A stretch of DNA of 23,484 bases, from the NCBI GenBank assembly GCA_964635965.1, contig CAZWQX010000052.1:1-23484 (forward strand), given 5' to 3'. Position numbers and translations under genes: made by a program. The notes beneath the pieces are model-generated. The model did not search any database and was not told the origin of the DNA. It saw only the letters and a program-made list of their open reading frames with translations. The stretch comes from JAKVAV01 sp964635965. Its GTDB lineage: Bacteria > Bacteroidota > Bacteroidia > Flavobacteriales_D > Cryomorphaceae. Of the stretch, positions 15,271 through 23,226 are shown in pieces (position 1 is the first letter of the stretch; the number at the start of each line of letters is the position of its first letter).

Positions 15271-16139
15271 AATTCGTCGTCCCCATATTTGCATGTGTAT
15301 TTGTTCTTGCGCTCAATGCGAAGAGTCAGGACCGCTTCGCTGAAGAAAAAACGATTTCGAACATATTTGAAACGGGCAAAATGCCAGCGGCATCCGATTC
15401 AGTTGTCAATAGCTGGAACATAAACGATTCACTACGAAATATTCCGCATTACGATACGTACTGTTCATGGAACACCGAGCGAATTCATCCTCCATACGGT
15501 GAAGATCTTCGTCACATGAAAGACACCGTCAATCTCGTTCTGGCATATGATTCATGCGATTTTGTTCCTCCTTTTGTTGGCCGAAAATCTTCTGATTTTG
15601 GTTACCGCAGATACCGCTATCACTATGGCGTTGATATTAAACTCTATCGCGGAGACACGGTAAAAGCAGCCTTTGAAGGAGTAGTGAGGATATCACAGTA
15701 CGACGGTGATTACGGGCATGTGGTTGTAATCAGACACAATAACGGACTTGAAACGCTCTATGGCCATCTATCCAAACGCAAAGTGAAAGAAGGAGATAAA
15801 GTGGAAGCAGGTGAAGTCATTGGTCTTGGAGGTAACACGGGAAGAAGTACGGGCAGTCATCTCCACTTTGAAGCGCGATATAAGGGTGAACCTATTAATC
15901 CCAATTCGTTGATTGAATGGGAAACGGGTTATCTCTGTCACGATACGCTGCAATTGAATGGCGAGCATTTCGAATACTTGATTGAGGTTCGAAAAAGAAA
16001 GTACCACAAAATACGTAGTGGAGATACTCTTTCGGGGATAGCGAGAAGATACGGAACTACGATCACTCAACTTTGCCGTTTAAACGGTATTCGAAGAACA
16101 ACAACCTTGCGTATAGGTAGAATTCTACGTTACAATTAA
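15267..16139 (+). CDS. M23-family murein DD-endopeptidase with C-terminal LysM
   Basis: 290 residues starting at ATG 15267 with a signal peptide (MKFVVPIFACVFVLALNAKS). The central peptidase has the zinc motifs HYGVD (H119, D123), YGHLSKRKVKEGDKVEAGE and HLHFEAR (H198, H200), so catalysis is expected. Residues about 246-290 are one LysM module (YHKIRSGDTLSGIARRYG ... QLCRLNG) that would hold the enzyme on glycan strands in the periplasm. This resembles NlpD/EnvC-like or MepM-like proteins, but the H-G-D-H-H set here is complete, so it should cut peptide cross-links rather than merely activate amidases. It is followed after 3 bases, in the same reading frame, by a class A penicillin-binding protein, coupling peptide cutting to wall synthesis. 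Confidence 0.9.
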   Translation: MKFVVPIFACVFVLALNAKSQDRFAEEKTISNIFETGKMPAASDSVVNSWNINDSLRNIPHYDTYCSWNTERIHPPYGEDLRHMKDTVNLVLAYDSCDFVPPFVGRKSSDFGYRRYRYHYGVDIKLYRGDTVKAAFEGVVRISQYDGDYGHVVVIRHNNGLETLYGHLSKRKVKEGDKVEAGEVIGLGGNTGRSTGSHLHFEARYKGEPINPNSLIEWETGYLCHDTLQLNGEHFEYLIEVRKRKYHKIRSGDTLSGIARRYGTTITQLCRLNGIRRTTTLRIGRILRYN

Positions 16140-16142
16140 ACC

Positions 16143-18512
16143 TTGGCAAAAAAATCCTCTTCGGGAAAAAGAAAGTCCCGAAAAAAGTCGAATAATCAGG
16201 GGCTAAAGCAAAAACTCCTGAAAATCGGTCTTCTCTCTATTGGAGGAGTCATACTGCTGCTTTTCTCTCTATTCGGGGCGGTATATATCGGGTTATTCGG
16301 GGCGCTCCCAACCGATGAGGAGCTTCAAAACATCAAACAGAGCAATGCCAGCCTAATCTACAGTTCGGATGGGAAATTAATCGGCAAATACTTCATTCAA
16401 AACAGATCAAGTATTCGTTTCGATGAGATTCCACAAGTGGTTATTGATGCACTCATCGCAACGGAAGACAGTCGTTTTTTCGAACACAACGGAATCGACT
16501 TTTACAGCATTCCGAGGGTAGTAATAAAAACGGTGATTTTGGGCGATGAATCGGCCGGAGGAGGCAGTACTATTTCCCAGCAATTAATCAAGAACCTATA
16601 CGGTAGAAAAAGTCACGGAGCCCTTTCTATTCCTGTAAACAAACTCAAGGAAAACATCACTGCGCTCAAAGTAGAGGAGATTTATTCCAAAGAAGAGATT
16701 ATATCTCTCTACCTAAACACTGTAAGCTTTGGTGAGAATGTGTTTGGAATTAAGGCTGCATCCGAGAGGTTTTTTAATAAGCAACCTTTCGATCTTACAA
16801 TACCGGAAGCTGCGACACTAATCGGTATGCTCAAGGCCAACACTTCTTACAACCCGAGATTGCACCCGGATGCCTCAATGGAGAGGCGAAATGTCGTTCT
16901 CGCATTGATGGTCAAAGCAGGAACCTTATCTCCGGAGTCATTCGTTGATTTCTCAGAGAGGTCAATTGAATTGGATTACAAAAGACTGGTTGGAAACGAA
17001 ACACCTGCCCCCTATTTCAGAGCTCATGTAAAAAATGAATTGGAGCGTATTCTTTCGAGCACGGACAGAGGAGATGGAACACCTTTCGATCTTTATCGTG
17101 ATGGTTTGAAAATCACCTTATCCGTTCATTCCAAGCTCCAATCGAATGCCGAAAATGCGGTTGAATCTCATCTCAAAGAACTCCAAAAACGCTTTGATTC
17201 ACATTGGCAAGGACGAAAACCGTGGGATGACGAAAGCGAATTCTTGATTAGAGAAGCAAAAAAATCAACGCGTTGGCGAAGGCTCGAAGAATCTGGTCGA
17301 ACACTGGAGGAAATAGAGAAGATCTTTAATACCCCGACCCGAATCAACGTATTCACTCATCACGGATACGAAGTGAAAAACATGAGTCCGATGGATTCAG
17401 TTGCGTATCATCAAATGATACTCCAAGCGGGCTTCATTGCAATTGGCGCTCAATCAGGAAGGGTACTTGCCTATGTGGGAGGAGTGGATTACGCCCATTT
17501 CCCCTATGATCATGTTCAGAGTAAACGTCAAGTCGGCTCAACCTTCAAACCGTTTGTCTATGCTTCTGCACTTGAAGCGGGTTTCGAGCCCTGTGACCTG
17601 GTGGAGAATGAACCAATCATTTTTTCGAATTACGAAGATTGGTCACCACAAAATTCCGATGGTAAATACGGAGGATTCTACACGGTGAAAGGGGGGCTGT
17701 CAAAATCTGTAAATACGATTGCGGCTCGGTTAATCGCTGAAACGGGTCCTAATCCACCCGCGGAATTGGCAAATCGTCTGGGTATAGAATCGGAATTACC
17801 CGATGGCCCTTCCATAGCTCTCGGGGTGGCTAACCTTCCTCTGGCTGAGATGGTTTCGGCATATGCTCCTTTTGCAACAGGAGGAGTTCAAGTCAGGCCA
17901 ACTCTGGTGTTACGGATTCAGACCTCGGATGGCCAAGAGATCTATCGGGCGCCTAAACAAGAATCAATTCAAGTTTTGGAGGAAGAGTTATCTGTCGCCA
18001 TGCGCAAGATGCTCGAACTGGTGGTAGACAGTGGCACCGCGCGATCAATTCGTTCGGTTTACGGAATCAAAACACCGGTTGGAGGGAAAACGGGCACTAC
18101 CCAAAACAATGCAGACGGTTGGTTCATAGGCATTACTCCGGGACTGATTTGTGGAGCGTGGGTGGGTGCTGAATCACCTCTGGTCAGGTTCCGATCGACC
18201 AAATTGGGACAAGGAGCTGCTACCGCTCTGCCAATTGTGGGCACCTTTCTTCGTGCTTCAGAAAGGAGCGGTGCTACGGCAAGTCTCATCGGAAAAGAAT
18301 TTCCCGAGTCGAACCTGGGTAAGAATCAATACAATATGGATTGCCCCCTTTTCGTCGAAACCAAGACGGAATATGTTCTGGATAAAATATTCGGAAAGAA
18401 GGAAAAGAGAAAGAAAAATGATCGCCGAAGAAATAGAGAAGAACCTGAAGAGAACAGCGAGGACGGGGGCTGGATGAAACGCTTGATCAAGAAGCTCAAA
18501 AAGAAAAAGTAG
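16143..18512 (+). CDS. mrcA: Class A penicillin-binding protein 1A (transglycosylase/transpeptidase)
   Basis: 789 residues. A TTG start at 16143 is forced: the preceding gene's stop TAA (16137) is in the same frame and only one codon intervenes, while the next in-frame ATG lies deep inside the domain. A basic cytoplasmic start (MAKKSSSGKRKSRKK) leads to one membrane segment (about 29-52). The GT51 domain has EDSRFFEHNG with the catalytic glutamate E108 and GGGSTISQQLIKNLYGR. The transpeptidase has GSTFKPF (S466, K469), SVN (S522, N524) and KTGTT (K649). The highly basic C-terminus (KKEKRKKNDRRR, KRLIKKLKKKK) is periplasmic and unusual in being so charged; it may bind acidic wall polymer. The enzyme polymerises lipid II and cross-links the peptides. 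Co-transcribed with the M23-LysM enzyme. Symbol by family, not by search. Confidence 0.95.
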   Translation: MAKKSSSGKRKSRKKSNNQGLKQKLLKIGLLSIGGVILLLFSLFGAVYIGLFGALPTDEELQNIKQSNASLIYSSDGKLIGKYFIQNRSSIRFDEIPQVVIDALIATEDSRFFEHNGIDFYSIPRVVIKTVILGDESAGGGSTISQQLIKNLYGRKSHGALSIPVNKLKENITALKVEEIYSKEEIISLYLNTVSFGENVFGIKAASERFFNKQPFDLTIPEAATLIGMLKANTSYNPRLHPDASMERRNVVLALMVKAGTLSPESFVDFSERSIELDYKRLVGNETPAPYFRAHVKNELERILSSTDRGDGTPFDLYRDGLKITLSVHSKLQSNAENAVESHLKELQKRFDSHWQGRKPWDDESEFLIREAKKSTRWRRLEESGRTLEEIEKIFNTPTRINVFTHHGYEVKNMSPMDSVAYHQMILQAGFIAIGAQSGRVLAYVGGVDYAHFPYDHVQSKRQVGSTFKPFVYASALEAGFEPCDLVENEPIIFSNYEDWSPQNSDGKYGGFYTVKGGLSKSVNTIAARLIAETGPNPPAELANRLGIESELPDGPSIALGVANLPLAEMVSAYAPFATGGVQVRPTLVLRIQTSDGQEIYRAPKQESIQVLEEELSVAMRKMLELVVDSGTARSIRSVYGIKTPVGGKTGTTQNNADGWFIGITPGLICGAWVGAESPLVRFRSTKLGQGAATALPIVGTFLRASERSGATASLIGKEFPESNLGKNQYNMDCPLFVETKTEYVLDKIFGKKEKRKKNDRRRNREEPEENSEDGGWMKRLIKKLKKKK

Positions 18513-18555
18513 CACCTCCGAAGCTTGTACCTATTTGGCCTAACTTCGCCTACTA

Positions 18556-19314
18556 ATGAGTTTTTGGGAAATAGCCATTTGTATTCTGGGAGGCTTCGTT
18601 GCCGGAATAATAAATACCCTTGCAGGAAGCGGATCGGTTTTAACTCTGGCTATCCTAACCGAATTATTAGGTCTTCCAGGTGCCATCGCCAATGGTACCA
18701 ACCGAATAGGCATTCTCATGCAAACAGCCTCCTCTTCCATCACCTTTCAACGAGCCAAAATTGTCGATAGGAAAGAACAGGTTCGTCCATTGATTCTCCT
18801 GCTTATTGGAGCGATGGGAGGAATTTCCCTGGCGCTTATTGTAAGCAATGAGCAATTCATGTCATTCTTCAGGTACATGGTTGTGGTGCTCTTGCTGATA
18901 TTACTGATTAAACCAAGTCGGTGGATTCATCCTGATCCTTCGAAACCAAAATGGCCTCGACCGATATTAGATCTTTCCCTTTTGCTCCTAGGGGTTTATG
19001 GAGGTTTCATCCAAATGGGAATGGGAGTTTTCTTCCTAGCAATCACCGTATTGGGAGCGCGAATGACCTTGCTAAACGCCAACGTCATAAAAGTTCTGGC
19101 CATCGGAATCTACACTGTCCCTGCCGTTATTTTGTTCGCAATAGACGAAAAAATTAGTTGGATGTATGGTTTGACTATTGGAACAGGTCAGTTATTAGGA
19201 GGTTGGCTAACCGCCCGCTACGCCGTTAGGTTCCCGAAAATCAACACCTACGCGTACTACGCTCTGATTATCGCCGTTTTGCTTTCCTTGATTTCACTGT
19301 TCGATCTCATTTGA
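18556..19314 (+). CDS. TauE/SafE (TSUP) family permease
   Basis: 252 residues, almost wholly hydrophobic, with about eight membrane segments in two halves. The first half has GFVAGIINTLAGSGSVLTL and the second GVYGGFIQMGMGVFFL, the paired signature of the TSUP family. Members move small anions such as sulfite, sulfoacetate or related organosulfur compounds across the inner membrane; direction and substrate are not clear from sequence. ATG 18556 starts MSFWEIAICIL, and the gene lies 43 bases after the PBP1A stop. A weak box TACCTATTTG is present before it but does not fit TAnnTTTG. Followed 53 bases later by a porin-like gene. Confidence 0.88.
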   Translation: MSFWEIAICILGGFVAGIINTLAGSGSVLTLAILTELLGLPGAIANGTNRIGILMQTASSSITFQRAKIVDRKEQVRPLILLLIGAMGGISLALIVSNEQFMSFFRYMVVVLLLILLIKPSRWIHPDPSKPKWPRPILDLSLLLLGVYGGFIQMGMGVFFLAITVLGARMTLLNANVIKVLAIGIYTVPAVILFAIDEKISWMYGLTIGTGQLLGGWLTARYAVRFPKINTYAYYALIIAVLLSLISLFDLI

Positions 19315-19367
19315 TTACCTGAGAAAAGTCATTTCTATTGTCGATTTCGGGACTCATTTTTGCCCCC

Positions 19368-20702
19368 ATGAGAGTGATCCTCATTTTGATTCTGGGAATC
19401 AGCCTTTCTATCAGTGCCTCAGCGCAAGAGCAATCTTGGGCCGATAGCATCCTCACCTCGGGATTCACTTATAAACTGAGTCCAGATGGAAAATCTAAGG
19501 TTGGATTCAAGTACGCCATGCAAATGTGGATCAGGCATGCCCGCACGAATCCGGGAACCTTGGGTTTTAATGGAGAACCAATCGATTGGTTCTCCGACAT
19601 GGTGATGCGCCGAAACAGACTTCGTCTTTATACCCTTCTCGACGATAAAATTTTCTTCTACACTCAAATAGGAACCAACTCCGAACGGTTCGATAATGTC
19701 GGTGGTCGATTCTTCTTTCACGATTTGAACGTAATGTACGCTCTGAGTGGTAAAAAACTACGAGTGGGTGCGGGTCTCAGCAACTGGATGGGTATTTCCC
19801 GGTATACAAACGTTTCCTTCCAATTCAATTATGTACACGACCATCCCGTTTTCAATTACCCTAACATTGGACGTACCGACCAAGCAGCGCGAATCATCGG
19901 AACTTGGGTAACGGGTCAACTTGGCAAGTTCGGTTACCGAATGAACTTTGGTAAACCTTTCTATTTCGACAATTTCTCCGCAATTCAGAATGATTCCATC
20001 GTAAATGTTGCAGGAGAATACGGTACCGAAACCTTCAGTGTAAACGGATACTATACCTGGAGTTTTCTCGATACGGAGCAAAGCTGGTTTCCTTTTTACC
20101 ACATGACCAGACTGGGAAAGAAGAAAATTCTTACTCTCGGTGCAGGTTTCCATTACCATCCAAGGTCAATTGCCTATTTGGATGACGAATTCAACCGACA
20201 AATCCAAGATCGCCTTCAGCTGGGAGTCGATGTTATGTTTGATCATCCGCTTAATGACGGAAGTGTGGTAAATGTCTACGCTGTCTATTACAATTACGAT
20301 ATGGGTCCGAACTTCCTCAGAAGCACTTCAGGAATTGACGGCCACAAAATTGACCCTGACCTGGCAGATGAGTATCCGCAAGGTGGGGGTTTGAAACAAT
20401 TTACGATTGGAACAGGACAAATATTTCATACTCAATTCGGATATCTCCTTCCCTTCACCCTTGGGAAAAGAGGCAGAATCATGCCTTTTGGAACATACAC
20501 ATATCACGACTTTGAAGGACTGGCAGAACCCATCTGGAACTATGATGCAGGCTTTACCTACTTTATTCATGGCCACAACGTAAAACTCACATTTGAGTAC
20601 CAAGTGCGACCTGTTTATCGAGGAACAACAGGTCCAAATGCCATTGGAGAACAGGAAATGCAAAAAGGAATGTATCTAATGCAGATACATTTTATGATTT
20701 GA
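19368..20702 (+). CDS. Outer-membrane porin-like beta-barrel protein
   Basis: 444 residues. The frame can be extended to TTG 19338, but ATG 19368 gives a clean signal peptide ending SASAQ (cleavage likely after A19) and is preferred. The mature protein consists of alternating-hydrophobicity beta strands with many aromatic girdle residues (for example KIFFYTQIGTNSERF, GRFFFHDLNVMYAL, VNGYYTWSFLDTEQ) and ends YLMQIHFMI, as in 16-18-strand porins. It resembles Bacteroidota proteins usually labelled porin or OprO/OprP-like, a loose call from overall pattern. It probably forms a channel for small solutes; proximity to the TSUP permease may mean a shared solute, which is inference. It converges on the TonB receptor with only 15 bases between stops and no terminator hairpin. 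Confidence 0.65.
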   Translation: MRVILILILGISLSISASAQEQSWADSILTSGFTYKLSPDGKSKVGFKYAMQMWIRHARTNPGTLGFNGEPIDWFSDMVMRRNRLRLYTLLDDKIFFYTQIGTNSERFDNVGGRFFFHDLNVMYALSGKKLRVGAGLSNWMGISRYTNVSFQFNYVHDHPVFNYPNIGRTDQAARIIGTWVTGQLGKFGYRMNFGKPFYFDNFSAIQNDSIVNVAGEYGTETFSVNGYYTWSFLDTEQSWFPFYHMTRLGKKKILTLGAGFHYHPRSIAYLDDEFNRQIQDRLQLGVDVMFDHPLNDGSVVNVYAVYYNYDMGPNFLRSTSGIDGHKIDPDLADEYPQGGGLKQFTIGTGQIFHTQFGYLLPFTLGKRGRIMPFGTYTYHDFEGLAEPIWNYDAGFTYFIHGHNVKLTFEYQVRPVYRGTTGPNAIGEQEMQKGMYLMQIHFMI

Positions 20703-20717
20703 TCGAGCACTTCTCAA

Positions 20718-23093
20718 TCACATCCCAAACTTCACTCCAAAAAAGGCAGTACGAGGACGAGTTGGTCCATAGATGTAACTTGGATCCCGATTGGGTCCTA
20801 TGTCGAAATCGTCTTGAAAGGAATTAAATATGTTCTGCATACCTGCAAATACTTCGAGCCTGGTTTTTTCCGCACCCAACTTAAAGGTTCTCGAAATCTT
20901 TAAGTTGCTCTCAAAGAATTCGGGGGTCTCTTCGATGATGGTGAATTCGGTTTCAGGATCAATTACATGAGGGACGTCCATCGAACCCGTGTAAACACCG
21001 GAATATGTTATAGACCACTTTTGGTTTGGTCTATAAGTCAGGGATAAATACCCGTAGGTATTTGGTGTACGAAGTATATTACTAGTGGTAATTACACTAT
21101 CCGAATTTGCATCGGTCACTTCATCAGGCGACCACAGCTCTTCATCTTCATCATATTGAGCTGTTTGTAAAGTTAGTCCTGCACTGAGAATCCACTTCTC
21201 TTCTACAGCTACGTTTGCTTCCAAATTCACCCCACTAACTATCGCACCGCTTCCGTTTCTCTGGGTAATAACGGCCACTCCATTGGGTAGTTCAACTTGA
21301 TTTGAAGCAATGAATGGATTCATCAAATCAGTAAGAAAGACTTCAGCTAAATAATTAAACTGAATATTCTCATTTGACTTGGAATAGTTCACAGAGAGCG
21401 TGTAACTATTTGATCGCTCCATTTCCAAATCGGGATCAAGTCTTGTGAAGAGCGCAGCACCACCAACTGTCTCAATATGCAATTCCTCATCATAAGCTTG
21501 AGGCGCCCGATAACCCTGAGCGAATGATCCTCTTAACTTAATTCGTTCTGTTAAATCATACATCAAAGAAGCCCTGGGGACGAAGACACCTAGGTTTTGA
21601 TCGTTTATGAAATGTTCATCCAATAAACTGTATTTACCGTTAATGCTGATAATATCGTATCGACCTCCCGCCAAAACTGTCAACCGATCGATCGGCTTGA
21701 TCTCAAACTGGGCATAATTCCCCCACGTCGAAACATCTTGATCAATGAAGCGATCATACCCGGGCATTTGATCTTCAACCTCATTGTATTCAAATTCACT
21801 ACCAGCGGTCAAGTTTACAGCCTCAGAAATCTCAAAACCATATTGAATCCCTCCAACACCCGAAATCTCCGAAGAGTTCCCGTAGGCATTAATCGCTAAA
21901 ACATCTTCATCCGTAAGCTCATCACCAAAGGACAGCACTCTTCCACCGCCGCCGTAATAGCTCGCTCTATCGGTCGACTGACCCGAAGCGTATATCGATA
22001 TTTTGTGCCGATAATCGGCTGAAAATCGTTCATAAGAAATCGAGCCGCCCAAAATGCGGTGATCAACCTGTTCTGTTACTTGAGTTTGATGTGGCAGTAG
22101 ATCAAAATCGCTTCCTCCTCTTCTGAATTCGTCGATGAAAAATCCATTTAGTTCAATTCTGCTGAGCGCCGATGGCTTGTAAAAGGCGTCGAATCCAAAC
22201 GTGGTATTCTCCAGAAGGGTGACTTCGGAAAATCCGTCACCATTGGCGTCCCAATGATCACGGTTTCTGTTGAATCCATAAAGATTCAATCCCATGTTCA
22301 AGTCTTCACTGACAATAGATCCGTTCAGAGTGAGCGTTGCATCAGGAGCTTCCATGTTTACGAAAGCTTGATTGTATCCAATTTGGACTGAATTATCCAG
22401 AGGATCCTTGGTGAGAATGTTTACCGTCCCGGCTACCGCATTTCCACCGTAGAGAACCGAGCCCCCACCACGCACTACTTCTACTCGATCGATCATATTG
22501 GCAGGAATAAAATCTAATCCATAAACCCCAAGAAGAGAGGAAAAAATCGGGCGGCTATTGATGAGGATCTGGGAGTAAGCTCCCTCCAAACCGTTCATTC
22601 GCAATTGAGTGAAACCACAGTTCTGACAATTGTTCTCCAACCTCAGTCCCGGAGAAAAAGACAATCCTTCAGAAAGTGTGACCGACTGAGTCGACTCAAA
22701 AAGTCGATCGTCAATTCGACTTACGATAACGGGAGCTTCGAAAAGTGGAATGGCATTGCGCGTTCCACTCACTACGATTTGATTCAGTTGAATTAAATCT
22801 TCACTCAATTCAACTTCGATTCGCGTTGTTTCTTCCGTCCTTATTTGAATTTCGAAAGATTTAGTTTGATACCCAACTCCTCGAACCACTAGCTCGTAAT
22901 TACCTTCATTTATCCCCTCCAGAAAAAAGTAACCACTAGAAGTTGACGTAGTTCCTATACCTAGTTCAGAAATACCAACCGTAGCGAATGGAACCGGTCC
23001 ATCTCCATCTGTTATGGAGCCTTCAATGCTCCCCGATTGAGCAGAAAGTGCAAAAAAACAGATTGTGAATATGTATGTAAAAAGAGATTTCAT
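20718..23093 (-). CDS. TonB-dependent outer-membrane receptor
   Basis: 791 residues on the minus strand from ATG 23093. A signal peptide (1-18, ending ALSA) is followed by a carboxypeptidase-regulatory-like beta-sandwich (about 20-98, GSIEGSITDGDGPVPFATV). The plug domain (about 105-230) holds LSFSPGLRLE, a paired cysteine motif NCQNCGF (C156, C159), LRMNGLEG, and RVEVVRGGGSVLYGGNAV. The long beta-barrel runs to the C-terminus (AFFGVKFGM) and includes the usual GSFAQGYRAPQAYDEE strand. A TonB box is not obvious. The receptor imports a scarce nutrient such as an iron chelate, heme, cobalamin or another metal complex, using TonB energy. The NCxxCGF plug motif recurs in Bacteroidota receptors; its role is unknown to me. 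Its promoter box and a direct repeat lie just upstream (23111-23151). Confidence 0.93.
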   Translation of the reverse strand: MKSLFTYIFTICFFALSAQSGSIEGSITDGDGPVPFATVGISELGIGTTSTSSGYFFLEGINEGNYELVVRGVGYQTKSFEIQIRTEETTRIEVELSEDLIQLNQIVVSGTRNAIPLFEAPVIVSRIDDRLFESTQSVTLSEGLSFSPGLRLENNCQNCGFTQLRMNGLEGAYSQILINSRPIFSSLLGVYGLDFIPANMIDRVEVVRGGGSVLYGGNAVAGTVNILTKDPLDNSVQIGYNQAFVNMEAPDATLTLNGSIVSEDLNMGLNLYGFNRNRDHWDANGDGFSEVTLLENTTFGFDAFYKPSALSRIELNGFFIDEFRRGGSDFDLLPHQTQVTEQVDHRILGGSISYERFSADYRHKISIYASGQSTDRASYYGGGGRVLSFGDELTDEDVLAINAYGNSSEISGVGGIQYGFEISEAVNLTAGSEFEYNEVEDQMPGYDRFIDQDVSTWGNYAQFEIKPIDRLTVLAGGRYDIISINGKYSLLDEHFINDQNLGVFVPRASLMYDLTERIKLRGSFAQGYRAPQAYDEELHIETVGGAALFTRLDPDLEMERSNSYTLSVNYSKSNENIQFNYLAEVFLTDLMNPFIASNQVELPNGVAVITQRNGSGAIVSGVNLEANVAVEEKWILSAGLTLQTAQYDEDEELWSPDEVTDANSDSVITTSNILRTPNTYGYLSLTYRPNQKWSITYSGVYTGSMDVPHVIDPETEFTIIEETPEFFESNLKISRTFKLGAEKTRLEVFAGMQNIFNSFQDDFDIGPNRDPSYIYGPTRPRTAFFGVKFGM

Positions 23094-23110
23094 TCAAAAA
23101 AAAGTGTCCG

Positions 23111-23118
23111 CAAAGATA
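23111..23118 (-). promoter_or_regulatory. Bacteroidota -7 promoter box of the TonB receptor
   Basis: On the minus strand TATCTTTG matches TAnnTTTG exactly, 17 bases before the ATG at 23093. The -33 position falls in the AGTTAG/GTCTAAG region rather than on a TTTG, which is consistent with a regulated promoter. Confidence 0.6.
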
Positions 23119-23122
23119 AAAA

Positions 23123-23151
23123 CTTAGACTGATCTAACTTTTGTCTTAGAC
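23123..23151. repeat. Spaced direct heptamer repeat upstream of the TonB receptor
   Basis: CTTAGAC occurs at 23123-23129 and 23145-23151 (GTCTAAG on the minus strand), 22 bases apart start to start, about two helical turns. Between them TCTAA (23132-23136) forms an inverted half-copy with the first TTAGA. The arrangement brackets the -33 region of the receptor promoter and could be an operator for a nutrient- or metal-responsive regulator. Confidence 0.45.
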
Positions 23152-23214
23152 GAATACATAACTCGGGCGTTAAAAAGTTTAGGGAGTCAGATAAAATGCC
23201 TTATAAAGCCGAAC

Positions 23215-23222
23215 TATCTTTG
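23215..23222 (+). promoter_or_regulatory. Bacteroidota -7 promoter box of the right-edge secreted protein gene
   Basis: TATCTTTG matches TAnnTTTG exactly and stands 4 bases before ATG 23227, so the message would be leaderless or nearly so, as at recR. It is divergent from the TonB receptor promoter, with about 96 bases between the two boxes. Confidence 0.55.
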
Positions 23223-23226
23223 AGGC

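Noticed and set aside
18528..18537. TACCTATTTG as a promoter of the TSUP gene
   Set aside because: The distance between TA and TTTG is two bases too long for the TAnnTTTG consensus.
18525..18770. An 81-codon frame overlapping the TSUP permease start
   Set aside because: It is an out-of-frame shadow of the permease, whose membrane pattern and family motif are convincing.
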